DNA of 64,000 nt from Streptomyces pactum (GCF_016031615.1 NZ_JACYXC010000001.1:3410001-3474000); one strand, 5' to 3'; counted from the stretch's first letter, positions 34,996 to 43,988 are shown. Numbers and translations: made by a program. The notes: generated by a model from the letters alone, not told the origin.

Positions 34996-35820
34996 TCAGG
35001 CGGCGCCGCGCTGCAGCGCCTCACACACCGCGGTGCTCTCCCGGACGCCCAGTTCCACCGCCTTGCCGCAGTGCGCGATCCAGGCGACCACGCCCTCCGG
35101 GGTTCCCGACACGTAGCCGTCGAGGGCCGCCAGGTAGGCATCGCGGCCCAGCTCGCAGTGCCCCACCTCGGCCGGGCAGATGGACTTGGGATCCAGACCG
35201 CTGTCCACCAGGACGATGCGCTCTGCGGTACGCGCCACCAACTGGTTGAAGGACGCGAACGGACGCAGGGCGAGCAACTCGCCGTGCACCACCGCCGCTG
35301 TGACCAGGGCCGGAGCCGAGGTGCCGGTGAGCAGCAGCCGCGCCAGTCCGTCCAGCCGCCCGGCGACCTCCGCGGCGTCCGGCAGTTCCAGGCCGATCAG
35401 CGGTTCCTCGACCGCCTCGCCGGCCAGCCGCGGCCGGCCCACCGTCTCGTCCGGCTGAACGCCGCCGGCCGCGACCAGATGGAGGCGGGCCAGCACCCGC
35501 AGGGGGGACTGCCGCCAGATGCTCAGCAGTTGGCCGGCCTCGGCGGTCAGGCGCAGCGCGGCTCCCACGGTCCGGGGCTCCCCCTCGGCACCGAAGTCGG
35601 TGCGGCGGCGCACCTCTTCGAGCGCCCAGTCGGCACCGGCCAGCGCGGCGGAGGCCCGGGCGCCGCGCAGCGCGGCCTCGGAGGTGATCTCGTTGCTGCG
35701 GCGTCGCATCACCCGGTGGCCGTACACGCGGTCCACCGCCGCGCGCACGGCTTCCACGGAATCGGCGACGCCGGGCAGGGCACCGAGAGCGGCGAGCGGA
35801 TCAGCTGTCGGACTACTCAT
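34996..35820 (-). CDS. Degenerate Fic-fold protein (annotated elsewhere as oxidoreductase)
   Basis: 274-residue protein unlike any enzyme with an intact active site. The segment HGELLALRPFASFNQLVARTAERI (179-202) aligns with the Fic motif HPFxxGNGRxxR, but the catalytic His is Arg and the GNG is FNQ, so AMP transfer is unlikely. The N-terminal helical part (SNEITSEAALRGARASAAL, 42-60) resembles the Fic substrate-clamp/inhibitor region. I infer a binding role. ATG 35820 has only a weak AGGGT ahead. It is divergent from the CooC-like ATPase with about 100 nt between starts, a pairing that may reflect a functional link. Confidence 0.75.
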   Translation of the reverse strand: MSSPTADPLAALGALPGVADSVEAVRAAVDRVYGHRVMRRRSNEITSEAALRGARASAALAGADWALEEVRRRTDFGAEGEPRTVGAALRLTAEAGQLLSIWRQSPLRVLARLHLVAAGGVQPDETVGRPRLAGEAVEEPLIGLELPDAAEVAGRLDGLARLLLTGTSAPALVTAAVVHGELLALRPFASFNQLVARTAERIVLVDSGLDPKSICPAEVGHCELGRDAYLAALDGYVSGTPEGVVAWIAHCGKAVELGVRESTAVCEALQRGAA

Positions 35821-35904
35821 GGGTACGACCCTACGCACACCAACCGCCCGACCTCCGTTCGAGTGGTCTTCTTCACGCGCCCGACCGGCCCGTGGCGACG
35901 CGGC

Positions 35905-35919
35905 TACTCTTGTTGAACA
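35905..35919 (+). promoter_or_regulatory. Probable leaderless promoter of the CooC-like gene
   Basis: TACTCT (35905-35910) is a fair -10 and ends 8 nt before ATG 35919. No Shine-Dalgarno lies between, so the transcript likely starts at the start codon. Confidence 0.5.
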
Positions 35920-36905
35920 TGAAGATCGCTTTCGTGGGGAAGGGCGGCAGCGGCAAGACCACGCTGTCGTCCCTGTTCATCCGCCACCTCGCCGGCGAGG
36001 GTGCCCCTGTCGTCGCCGTGGACGCGGACATCAACCAGCACCTGGGAGCCGCGTTGGGGCTGGCCGAGGAGGAGGCCGCCGCACTGCCGGCGATGGGTGC
36101 GCACCTTCCGCTGATCAAGGACTATCTCCGGGGCACGAACCCGCGCATCGCCTCCGCCGAGACCATGATCAAGACAACGCCGCCCGGTGAGGGGTCCCGG
36201 CTGCTGACGATCGGCGGTGACAATCCGGTCTACGAGGCGTGCGCGCGCACCGTGCGGCTCGACGACGGCGAGATCCGGCTGATGGCGACCGGCCCGTTCA
36301 CCGAGGACGACCTCGGTGTCTCCTGTTACCACTCCAAGGTGGGCGCGGTGGAACTGTGCCTGAACCACCTGGTGGACGGGCGCGACGAGTTCCTGGTGGT
36401 CGACATGACCGCGGGCAGCGACTCGTTCGCCTCCGGGATGTTCACCCGTTTCGACATGACATTCCTGGTCGCCGAGCCCACCCGGAAGGGCGTGGCCGTC
36501 TACCGCCAGTACAAGGAGTACGCCCGCGATTTCGGGGTGGCGCTGCGGGTGGTGGGCAACAAGGTCCAGGGGCCGGACGATCTGGAGTTCCTCCGTGCCG
36601 AGGTGGGTGACGACCTGCTGGTCACGGTCGGCCACTCGGACTGGGTGCGGGCGATGGAGAAGGGCAGGGCGCGCCCCTTCCGAGAGCTGGAGGAGCACAA
36701 CCGGCAGGCACTGCGCACCCTGCGGGAGGCGGTGGACGCCACCTATGAGCAGCGGGACTGGCAGCGGTACACCCGCCAGATGGTGCACTTCCACCTGAAG
36801 AACGCGGCCAGCTGGGGCAACGAGCGGACGGGGGTCGACCTGGCGGCCCAGGTCGACCCCGCCTTCGTCCTCGACGAGCGCGCGGCTACTCCGCAGCCCG
36901 CCTGA
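35919..36905 (+). CDS. CooC/MinD-type ATP-binding protein
   Basis: 328-residue SIMIBI-class ATPase. Deviant Walker A FVGKGGSGKTTLS (5-17) at the very N terminus, VVAVDADINQHLG switch I, and EFLVVDMTAGSDSFASGMF switch II. The second half (TFLVAEPTRKGVAVYRQYKEYARDFGV) fits the nickel-insertion accessory (CooC) branch, but there is no carbon-monoxide dehydrogenase here, so the target is unknown. Start ATG 35919 lacks a Shine-Dalgarno and is probably leaderless. Its last 20 bases overlap the convergent lipoprotein gene. Confidence 0.87.
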   Translation: MKIAFVGKGGSGKTTLSSLFIRHLAGEGAPVVAVDADINQHLGAALGLAEEEAAALPAMGAHLPLIKDYLRGTNPRIASAETMIKTTPPGEGSRLLTIGGDNPVYEACARTVRLDDGEIRLMATGPFTEDDLGVSCYHSKVGAVELCLNHLVDGRDEFLVVDMTAGSDSFASGMFTRFDMTFLVAEPTRKGVAVYRQYKEYARDFGVALRVVGNKVQGPDDLEFLRAEVGDDLLVTVGHSDWVRAMEKGRARPFRELEEHNRQALRTLREAVDATYEQRDWQRYTRQMVHFHLKNAASWGNERTGVDLAAQVDPAFVLDERAATPQPA

Positions 36906-38187
36906 TCCGGTCCGACGCCGTCACCGGCCGCTCGGGCGTTCGCTCCGACGGCCGGGACGCCGGGCCGCTCCCGGCGAGGAACGCGGCCCAGCCCCCCTCG
37001 GGACGCTCCCCGACGTCCAGCTGCCGGAGCTTGGCCAGGACCGCCGGGTCCTGCGCGTCCAGCCAGTCGGTGAGCTGCTTGAACGACACACACCGCACCT
37101 CCGGCCGCGGGCAGACGGTCGCGATGGTGTCCTCGACGGCCTTCATGTAGGTCCCGCCGTTCCAGGACTCGAAGTGGTTGCCGATGAAGAGCGGCGCGCG
37201 GTTGCCGTGATAGGCGCGGTCCAAGGCCGCCAGCATCCCGTCGCGCATCTGCGCGCCCCAGGCGGCGTGCCGCGCCGGGTCACCACGGGTGGTGCCGGAC
37301 TGGTTGGCGAGGAAGTTGTAGTCCATCGACAGCGTCTCGAAATCCCGGCCGGGGACGGGGATCTGCTGGAGGGGGAAGTCCCAGATGCCGCCGGTCTTCT
37401 CCGGCCACACCTGCCGACCGCCGGTGGAGCTGGAGTCGTAGCGGAACCCCATGGCCCGGGCGGCCGGGATCAGATTGCGCTGCCCTTCCAGGCAGGGGGC
37501 CCGTCCGCCGACGAGTTCGGTGCTGTAGTCGAAGGGCAGGGGCTTCTCGTCGGGCAGCCCGGCGTTGGTCTTCCAGCTCTTGACGAACGCCTCCGCCTGC
37601 CGGATCTCGCTCTTCCACTCCTCGGTCGTCCAGGTCCCGACGCCGCCGTCCGGACCGCAGAAGTGTCCGTTGAAGTGGGTACCTATCTCGTTGCCCTCCA
37701 GCCAGGCCGCACGGAGCTGCCGGACGGTGTCGCGCACCCCCCGCACGTCGTTGAAGCCGATGTCCGAGGCGCCCCTGGCGTGCCGGGGCGGCCGGTAGAG
37801 CTCGCGGCGGGAGTCGGGCAGCATGTACACGCCGCTCAGGAAGTACGTCATCGTCGCGCCGTGCTCGCGGCCGACCTTGCGGAAGTGGGAGAAGAGCCGC
37901 TGGCTGTCCTCGCCGGCGCCGTCCCAGGAGAAGACGACGAACTGCGGTGGTCGCTGTCCCGCTTCCAGTCTTCGGGCGGCCGGCTGCCCGGGCTGCATCC
38001 CGGTGTGGGCAGTGGAGCCGTCGCCGATCAGCCGCACCGTGGTGGGCACCTTGGGTGCCGCCAGGCCCTCGCCCCCGTGTTTCGAACCCTGCTCGTCCCC
38101 CTGCGTTCCGGAACAGCCGGCTCCCGTCACCAGGACCAGCGCGCCGGCTATCAGGGCTATCAGTTTCTTCCCGGCCACTGCGGCCAC
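36886..38187 (-). CDS. Polysaccharide deacetylase-like lipoprotein
   Basis: 433-residue exported protein. Signal peptide with lipobox VTGAGC (Cys25 lipidated), then a low-complexity linker to residue 80. The deacetylase-like core has an N-terminal aspartate motif FSWDGAGED (87-95), a His-x3-His metal site in GTHFNGHFCG, and NHFESWNGGTYM near the end, a NodB-like arrangement. It may act on cell-wall glycans or extracellular polysaccharide; the substrate is not evident. GTG 38187 follows GAGGGATGAG on the minus strand; GTG 38178 is an alternative. The C-terminal 40 residues are disordered and basic. Confidence 0.82.
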   Translation of the reverse strand: MAAVAGKKLIALIAGALVLVTGAGCSGTQGDEQGSKHGGEGLAAPKVPTTVRLIGDGSTAHTGMQPGQPAARRLEAGQRPPQFVVFSWDGAGEDSQRLFSHFRKVGREHGATMTYFLSGVYMLPDSRRELYRPPRHARGASDIGFNDVRGVRDTVRQLRAAWLEGNEIGTHFNGHFCGPDGGVGTWTTEEWKSEIRQAEAFVKSWKTNAGLPDEKPLPFDYSTELVGGRAPCLEGQRNLIPAARAMGFRYDSSSTGGRQVWPEKTGGIWDFPLQQIPVPGRDFETLSMDYNFLANQSGTTRGDPARHAAWGAQMRDGMLAALDRAYHGNRAPLFIGNHFESWNGGTYMKAVEDTIATVCPRPEVRCVSFKQLTDWLDAQDPAVLAKLRQLDVGERPEGGWAAFLAGSGPASRPSERTPERPVTASDRIRRAAE

Positions 38188-38475
38188 CTCATCCCTCGCT
38201 GTGAGTACCAGAGAACGTCACTCAAGCTCACATACCGGGACATATGGCGCATCTGACGATGAGCCAATTCATATGAGCATTCACTCGATGGACGGAAGAT
38301 GCGCCGATGCGGATCGAAAAGACTTCCCAGGGCTCTTTACCTGAGATTACGATCCATTTGCCATCCCTTGAGAGTTACCGAACCATCACCCACCGTGACC
38401 AGCGGCCGGGACAGCCATGCCGTGCAGGGGCATGCGCGGCGAGCTCCCGGCCACGCAGCCCCGGAGGAGACGGGT
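38188..38475. other. AT-richer divergent promoter region
   Basis: 288 nt between the divergent lipoprotein and SulP genes, clearly less GC-rich than the surroundings from 38200 to 38400. ATGAGC is repeated at 38262 and 38272 around an AATTCAT core. No clear operator or family-specific box was recognised. Confidence 0.4.
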
Positions 38476-40725
38476 ATGTTGCAGCTCTTGAACCGGGCCG
38501 GAGGGCCCGCCTGGCGCCGGGACCTCCCCGCCTCTGTCGTCCTCTTTCTGATCTCCGTCCCGCTGTCCCTCGGGCTCGCGCTGGCCACCGGCGCCCCGCC
38601 CCAGGCGGGCCTGGTCGCGACGATCGTCGGCGGCATCGTCGCCGGCCTCCTGGGCGGTGTCCCCCTGCAGGTCAGCGGGGCGGCCACCGGGCTGGTGGTG
38701 GTCACCACCGACCTGGTGCAGCGTTACGGCTGGCGCGCCACCTGTGCCATCACCGTGCTCGCCGGCCTGACCCAGCTGGCCCTCGGCGCCCTGCGGGTGG
38801 CCCGTACCGCCCTCGCGGTCAGCCCCGCCATCGTCCACGGCATGCTGGCGGGCATCGGCGTGGTCATCGCGATCGGGCAGCTCCAGGTGCTGCTCGACCG
38901 GCGGCCCGACACCTCGGCACTGGGCAACCTCACCTCCCTGCCCGACGCGCTGCCGAACCTCCGGCCGGCCGCCCTGCTGATCGCCGCCGTCACCGTGGCG
39001 GTCCTCCTGCTGTGGCCACGGCTGCCGGGCAGGGCGGGCCGCGCGCTGCGCACCGTCCCGGCGCCGCTGGCCGCGGTCGCCGTGGCCACCGCGGCCAGCA
39101 CCGGCATGTCCCTGCCCAGGGTCGACCTGCCGGCCTGGCGCCTCCAGGCGCTGCCCGGTCTGCCGGACGGCCCGGTCCTGGGGCTGATCGCCGCGGTGCT
39201 CACGGTGACGCTGGTCGCCAGCATGGAGTCCCTGCTCTCCGCCGTCGCCGTCGACCGGTTGCGTGCCACCCGGCCCGGCGCCGGCCCGGCTCCCGCCGCC
39301 CGCCTCGACCGGGAGCTGGCCGGCCAAGGGGCCGCCAACATCGTCTCGGGCCTGCTGGGCGGGATGGCGGTCGCCGGCGGAGCCATCCGGGGCTCGGCGA
39401 ACGTCGGCGCCGGCGCCGTGAGCCGCCGGTCCACCGTTCTGCACGGGTGCTGGGTGCTGGTCGGAGCCGTGCTGCTGGTGGGCCCGCTGGAGCTCATGCC
39501 GCTGGCCTCACTCGCCGCCCTGGTCATGATGGTCGGGGCGAAGATGGTGAGTTTCGCGCACATCAAGCACGTCCAGCGGCACCGCGAGTTCCCGGTGTAC
39601 GTGGCCACCTTGGGCGGGGTCATCCTGATCGGTGTCCTCCAGGGGGTCCTCGTCGGCATCGCCGTCGCCGGGATCGTGGCACTGCGCCGGCTCACCCACA
39701 CCCGGATCACCGTGCTCGGCGATCCGGAGCACCACCTGGTGCGGGTGGACGGCCAGTTGACGTTCCTGGCCGTACCCCGGCTGACCCGCGCCCTCGCCCA
39801 GGTGCCGGCCGGCTGCCACGCGGTGGTCGAGCTGGGCGGGTCGTTCATGGACCACGCCGCCTACGACGCGCTGCAGGGCTGGGCCGCCGCACACCGGGCC
39901 CAGGGGGGACGGGTCACACTCAACGGCAGATCCGGGCATGCCATCGCCGAACCGGCGCGCAGCCACGCCTGCCACCCCTGGACCCCCTGGCGCAACCACC
40001 ACTGCACCCGGCCGGCGGTGACCGCCTCGGAGGGCGCGGACCAGTTGCTCGGCGGGGTGAGCGCCTTCCAGCGCGACACCGCGCCGCTGGTCAGGGAGGA
40101 GCTGGCGCGGCTCGCCCGCGAAGGGCAGAGACCCACCCAGCTCTTCCTCACCTGTGCCGACTCGCGCCTGGTCACCAGCATGATCACATCAAGCGGTCCG
40201 GGTGACCTGTTCACCGTGCGGAACGTCGGCAACCTGATGCCGCCGCCGGGCAGCGATGTCTCGTGCGACTCGGTGGGCGCGGCCGTCGAGTACGCCGTGG
40301 AGATGCTGGAGGTGGACAGCATCACGGTCTGCGGGCACTCGGGATGCGGGGCGATGCAGGCCCTGCTCAGCTCCCCCTCCGGGCCGGGGGCCCCGACGCC
40401 ACTCGCCCGGTGGTTGCGGCACGGCCGGCCGAGCCTCACCCGGATGGAGGCGGCCAGGATGACCGGACACCCGGAGGTCGTCCTCGCCGATCGCCCGGTG
40501 GCCGACGACACGGAACGGCTGGCCCTGGTCAATGTGATGCAGCAGCTCGACCATCTGATGGCCCATCCGTGCGTGGCCCGCCGGGTGGCGGCCGGGACGC
40601 TCACCCTGCGCGGCATGTACTTCCATGTGGGCGAGGCCCAGGCCTACGTACTGGACGCGGCGACCGGCACGTTCCGGGCGGTACGCCCGGAGGTGGCCCC
40701 GAGCCTGGACACCGTACGCCCCTGA
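38476..40725 (+). CDS. SulP bicarbonate transporter fused to a beta-carbonic anhydrase
   Basis: 749-residue fusion. Residues 10-400 are a SulP transporter with about 11-12 membrane helices (SVVLFLISVPLSLGLALATG, PLQVSGAATGLVVVTTDLV, ASMESLLSAVAVDRL). Residues 410-485 form a STAS domain (LVRVDGQLTFLAVPRLTRAL). Residues 515-735 are a beta-carbonic anhydrase: zinc ligands Cys560 (CADSRL), His621 and Cys624 (GHSGCGA), with the Asp562-Arg564 dyad intact. It should import bicarbonate or hydrate CO2 at the membrane to supply anaplerotic carboxylases; the exact coupling is inference. GGAGGAGACGGGT precedes ATG 38476. No partner gene is adjacent. Confidence 0.92.
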   Translation: MLQLLNRAGGPAWRRDLPASVVLFLISVPLSLGLALATGAPPQAGLVATIVGGIVAGLLGGVPLQVSGAATGLVVVTTDLVQRYGWRATCAITVLAGLTQLALGALRVARTALAVSPAIVHGMLAGIGVVIAIGQLQVLLDRRPDTSALGNLTSLPDALPNLRPAALLIAAVTVAVLLLWPRLPGRAGRALRTVPAPLAAVAVATAASTGMSLPRVDLPAWRLQALPGLPDGPVLGLIAAVLTVTLVASMESLLSAVAVDRLRATRPGAGPAPAARLDRELAGQGAANIVSGLLGGMAVAGGAIRGSANVGAGAVSRRSTVLHGCWVLVGAVLLVGPLELMPLASLAALVMMVGAKMVSFAHIKHVQRHREFPVYVATLGGVILIGVLQGVLVGIAVAGIVALRRLTHTRITVLGDPEHHLVRVDGQLTFLAVPRLTRALAQVPAGCHAVVELGGSFMDHAAYDALQGWAAAHRAQGGRVTLNGRSGHAIAEPARSHACHPWTPWRNHHCTRPAVTASEGADQLLGGVSAFQRDTAPLVREELARLAREGQRPTQLFLTCADSRLVTSMITSSGPGDLFTVRNVGNLMPPPGSDVSCDSVGAAVEYAVEMLEVDSITVCGHSGCGAMQALLSSPSGPGAPTPLARWLRHGRPSLTRMEAARMTGHPEVVLADRPVADDTERLALVNVMQQLDHLMAHPCVARRVAAGTLTLRGMYFHVGEAQAYVLDAATGTFRAVRPEVAPSLDTVRP

Positions 40726-40804
40726 TGAGGCTGCGGCCGCGGCCCCTCACCCGGCTCCGGGCCCGCAGCCGGCGGCACCCCGGCCACCCCCGTGCTGCTC
40801 GGAC

Positions 40805-40870
40805 CGCTGAGGCCGCTCGACCATTGAGGCCGCTCGGACGGCTCGGACGGTTCGGACCGCTCGGGACGGG
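40805..40870. repeat. Short GCTCGGACG-type tandem repeat
   Basis: The spacer after the SulP gene (40726-41002) has TGAGGCCGCTCG at 40808 and 40825 and tandem CTCGGACGG units near 40836-40864. No terminator hairpin or gene is evident. Confidence 0.45.
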
Positions 40871-41002
40871 AGCCGATGCCGGGAGCCGCCGTCCGGGAAC
40901 AGCTCCCGTGCGGCGGGAACCGGGGCGAGGACCGGCTCCTGGAGCGGGTACCGGGGCCAGGCCGCGCGCGCCGCGCCCGCCCTCTCGGCACCGGGGCGCT
41001 TG

Positions 41003-41590
41003 TCAGGACGGCCACGCCCGGAGGGCCAGCTCGGCCGTTTCCCGGAGTGCCTCCCGGGACACCCCGCCGGCCGCCTGGACCGCCACCCCGTAGGCGACGG
41101 TGAAGACGTAGCGCGCCAAGGCCCCGGGGTCGGCGTCCGGCGGCAGGTCACCCTCCGCCAGGGCGGCCTCGAAGCGTTCGCGGACCTGCCGCTCGCCCTG
41201 CCGGCGCCATGCGACGAGCAGCTTGTGCGCCTCCTGACCGGGCTCGCCGGGGGCCAGGGCGCCCTGCACCCCGAGGCATCCGGCGGGCCGGTCCGGGAGG
41301 GTGGTGGCAAGGACCGCGCCCCTCAACACGTGCTCGGCGACGGCTCGGGCCGTCGGTTGCCGGACGGCCTCCAGGAGATATCCGGCCGGTCCTTCCCCGT
41401 AGCGATCGAGGACCTTGCGGAACAACTGCTCCTTGTTGCCATAGGCGGCGTACATGCTCGTCTTGGTGATGCCCATGGCCTCGGTCAGATCGGAGAGCGC
41501 GGCCCCCTCGTAACCCTGACGCCAGAAGACGTCGAGGGCCTTCTCCAGCGCCTGGTCGGCGTCGAAGGAGCGCGGACGGCCTCTCGCCAT
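41003..41590 (-). CDS. TetR/AcrR family regulator
   Basis: 195-residue repressor. N-terminal helix-turn-helix: ALEKALDVFWRQGYEGAALSDLTEAMGITKTSMYAAYGNKEQLFRKVL (about 14-61). The C-terminal domain contains RPAGCLGVQGALA, typical of the TetR_C subgroup with a ligand-binding cysteine. ATG 41590 follows GGAGGGAAGCC on the minus strand. It is divergent from an epoxide-hydrolase-like gene; a perfect 14-bp palindrome at that gene's promoter is its likely operator. Confidence 0.9.
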   Translation of the reverse strand: MARGRPRSFDADQALEKALDVFWRQGYEGAALSDLTEAMGITKTSMYAAYGNKEQLFRKVLDRYGEGPAGYLLEAVRQPTARAVAEHVLRGAVLATTLPDRPAGCLGVQGALAPGEPGQEAHKLLVAWRRQGERQVRERFEAALAEGDLPPDADPGALARYVFTVAYGVAVQAAGGVSREALRETAELALRAWPS

Positions 41591-41711
41591 GGCTTCCCTC
41601 CGCAGATTTCCGCACCGTTCGGTCCGGATTCTACCGCCGCCTACCTCTTCTCACCCCGGTCCGGCACCACCCACCGCCCGCCGCCCCCAACCCCCGGGCG
41701 CCGGACTGGCC

Positions 41712-41753
41712 TTGACGCGGAGCGGCGCCGGATTATTGTGTACCGCGCGGTAC
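41712..41753 (+). promoter_or_regulatory. Hydrolase promoter with a GTACCGCGCGGTAC operator
   Basis: -35 TTGACG (41712-41717) and -10 TATTGT (41734-41739) are 16 bp apart. The perfect 14-bp palindrome GTACCGCGCGGTAC (41740-41753) follows at once, covering the expected transcription start. TetR binding by the divergent gene's product is inference. Confidence 0.65.
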
Positions 41754-41813
41754 TTAAATAGCGGCGGGCTCCGTCCCGCACGCCTTGTCCATGACCGAAG
41801 GGGTCACCTCTCC

Positions 41814-42923
41814 ATGGCCGTTCCATCGGCACCACCTCCGTCTCCGTCGGCGCCACCTCGGGCCGCACGGCTCCGCAGGCTGCGCCTGCTGTTCCTGGCG
41901 CTGCTGGTCAGCACCACAGCCCTGGCCGGCACGGCGTCCGGCTCCCCGCGCGCCACCTCCGCGCCACCGTCCTCCGCACCACCGTGTGCCGCCCCGGAAG
42001 TTCCCAAGAGCCGGAACCACGACGCCGCGACCAAGCACGACACCGCCTTCAACCGCGACTTCCGGCACTGCTTCACCACCGTCAACGGAGTGCAGATGCA
42101 CTACGTCATCGGGGGCACCGGTCCGCAGACGACGGTCCTGCTGCACGGCTGGCCGGAGAGCTGGTACGAGTACCGGCAGGTCATGCCGGAGCTGCTGCCC
42201 GGCCGCACGGTCATCGCGATCGACCTGCCCGGGATGGGTGACTCCACCGGGCGCCCCACCGCGTACACCAAGACGGCCCTCGCCGGTTACGTGCACGGCC
42301 TGCTCAACCGCATCGGCGCGCAGCGTGACGTACGGTTCGTCGCCCACGACTTCGGGGTCGGGGTCGCCTACGCGCTGGCCGCCCGGTACCGCGAACAGGC
42401 GGCCGGACTGTTCCTGATGGACTTCCCGCTGGTCGGCAAGAACCTCTCCTTCGCCACCGACGTCCGCCCCCTGTCCTGGCACTTCTCCTTCAACCTGCAG
42501 GACCCGCTGGCGGAACAGCTGGCCACCGGCCGCGTCGGGACCTTCCTGGACCACTTCTTCCGGCACAGCCAGATCTCCGAGACCCCGCAGCCGGACCCCA
42601 ACCCGCCGAGTCCGATCGCACCGCGTGCGCTCGCCGAGTACACCCGGGTCTTCTCACGCCCCCAGGTGCTCCACTCGGGCTTCGAGCTCTACCGGACCTG
42701 GTCACAGGACGAACAGGAGAACAAGAGGCTCCAGCAGGATCCGCTCACCATCCCGGTCCGGCTGGTCACCCAAAACGGGCTCAGTGGGATGATGCTGCCC
42801 GCGGTCCGGGACGCCGCACCCGGGGCAACGGGCACCGAGGTGGACGGCGCCGGGCACTGGCTCCTGGAGGAGCGCCCGGACCGCGTGGTCGAGGAGATCA
42901 ACTCCTTCTACCCGGCCCGCTGA
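41814..42923 (+). CDS. Exported alpha/beta hydrolase, epoxide-hydrolase-like
   Basis: 369-residue enzyme with an N-terminal signal sequence (RLRLLFLALLVSTTALAGTASG, about 21-43) and a Pro/Ala-rich linker, so it probably works outside the cell. HGWPESW carries the oxyanion HGxP motif (111-114), the nucleophile is Asp179 (VAHDFGVG) as in epoxide hydrolases or haloalkane dehalogenases, and His348 (DGAGHWLLEE) closes the triad. Start ATG 41814 has only weak SD support. The TetR gene and operator immediately upstream suggest induction by a substrate or related compound. Confidence 0.87.
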   Translation: MAVPSAPPPSPSAPPRAARLRRLRLLFLALLVSTTALAGTASGSPRATSAPPSSAPPCAAPEVPKSRNHDAATKHDTAFNRDFRHCFTTVNGVQMHYVIGGTGPQTTVLLHGWPESWYEYRQVMPELLPGRTVIAIDLPGMGDSTGRPTAYTKTALAGYVHGLLNRIGAQRDVRFVAHDFGVGVAYALAARYREQAAGLFLMDFPLVGKNLSFATDVRPLSWHFSFNLQDPLAEQLATGRVGTFLDHFFRHSQISETPQPDPNPPSPIAPRALAEYTRVFSRPQVLHSGFELYRTWSQDEQENKRLQQDPLTIPVRLVTQNGLSGMMLPAVRDAAPGATGTEVDGAGHWLLEERPDRVVEEINSFYPAR

Positions 42924-43960
42924 AGCCGCCCCCTCGCCACCTCCGCATCATCCGTCCCCCGCGACCCCCATCCCGGCCGCCCTGCCGCCGCCCCACTCGT
43001 TCCGGTGCCGCGGCGGCAGGGCCCGGCCCGTTCCCCACCCTCGGCCCCGTTCCCACCACGTCCCGGCTCCGCCCGGGAACCGGGAGCGGGGCCCGGTCGC
43101 CGCCTCGGCCCCGTTCCCGCCGCGGCCCGGGCAGGCGCCGGGCCTCCCGCGGCAGCGGGCGGGTACCGCGTCCGCACCGCGCCCGCCATCCTCCTCGCCA
43201 CGACACGGGCGGCAACCGCCACGGAACCGGGCGGGGGCTCATGGTCCACGGCCCGGGCCGGCCGGCCGAACCGGCCGCCCAAGCCGCCCTCCGCCTTCCG
43301 GCCCTCGGCCCCACGGCCCCGACCCCCACGGACGCCGGACCCCACGGACGCCGGACCGGGCGGCGCCGGAGCACCCGGCGCTGCGCCCCGAGGGTGATTT
43401 CCGGACCGCCGGCGGGACGCCACCGCACGGACCGGGCACGGCCAGTACCTGGGGGCACCTCCCCGAACCGGGCCGCGGCGCCGGACCACCGCGACCCGGC
43501 CCCGTCCCACCCCGCACCACACCGGGAGCACCCGCCCCGGAGAACCTCCGTAGCCCCCGTACCCGGAGCACCACGGTCCGGAGCCCGACCCGGGCCAGGA
43601 CGGGGCGGCCGGGGCGGGCCCGTACACCGCCGGCCGGACCGGGGCGGGCACCCCCGGCCTGCCGAGGAGTGCCCCACCCCGGCCGTCCGGCGGCCCCACC
43701 GCCGGTACGCGGGCCCGGACCCCGGGGCCCGCACACGACCACCACACCGCCCGGGCCCGCCCACCGGGCGGGTACGACCATCACCCCACCCCCGGCCGCA
43801 GACCTACCGGACACGACCACCACACCACCCCGACCGAAGACCGGCCGGGCACGACCACCACACCACCCCCGGCCCGCGCACCCACCGGACACGACCGTCA
43901 CCACCACCCGGGCACGGCCGCCACCGACGGCCGGCCACAACCGTCACCCCCGGTCAGGAG
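42924..43960. repeat. 1 kb gene-poor GC-rich spacer with ACGACCACCACACC repeats
   Basis: No convincing gene. The right part (43730-43915) holds about five degenerate copies of (A/G)CACGACCACCACACC(A/G)CCC, 35-50 bases apart, and the left part is Pro/Gly/Arg-coding in all frames. The spacer precedes the acetyl-CoA synthetase promoter. Confidence 0.5.
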
Positions 43961-43972
43961 GACATCACCGAG

Positions 43973-43988
43973 ATAGGTCTAAACCAAT
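43973..43988. promoter_or_regulatory. DasR-like (dre) palindrome upstream of acs
   Basis: ATAGGTCTAAACCAAT matches 12 of 16 positions of the DasR consensus ACTGGTCTAGACCAGT as I remember it, within an AT-rich patch 89 nt before the acs start. DasR senses N-acetylglucosamine metabolites, and acetate from chitin would need this enzyme; the link is inference. Confidence 0.45.

Noticed and set aside
42898..43764. Minus-strand frames of about 280 codons after the hydrolase
   Set aside because: Two overlapping frames are equally open and both are Gly/Arg/Pro repetitive; no start signal or domain.
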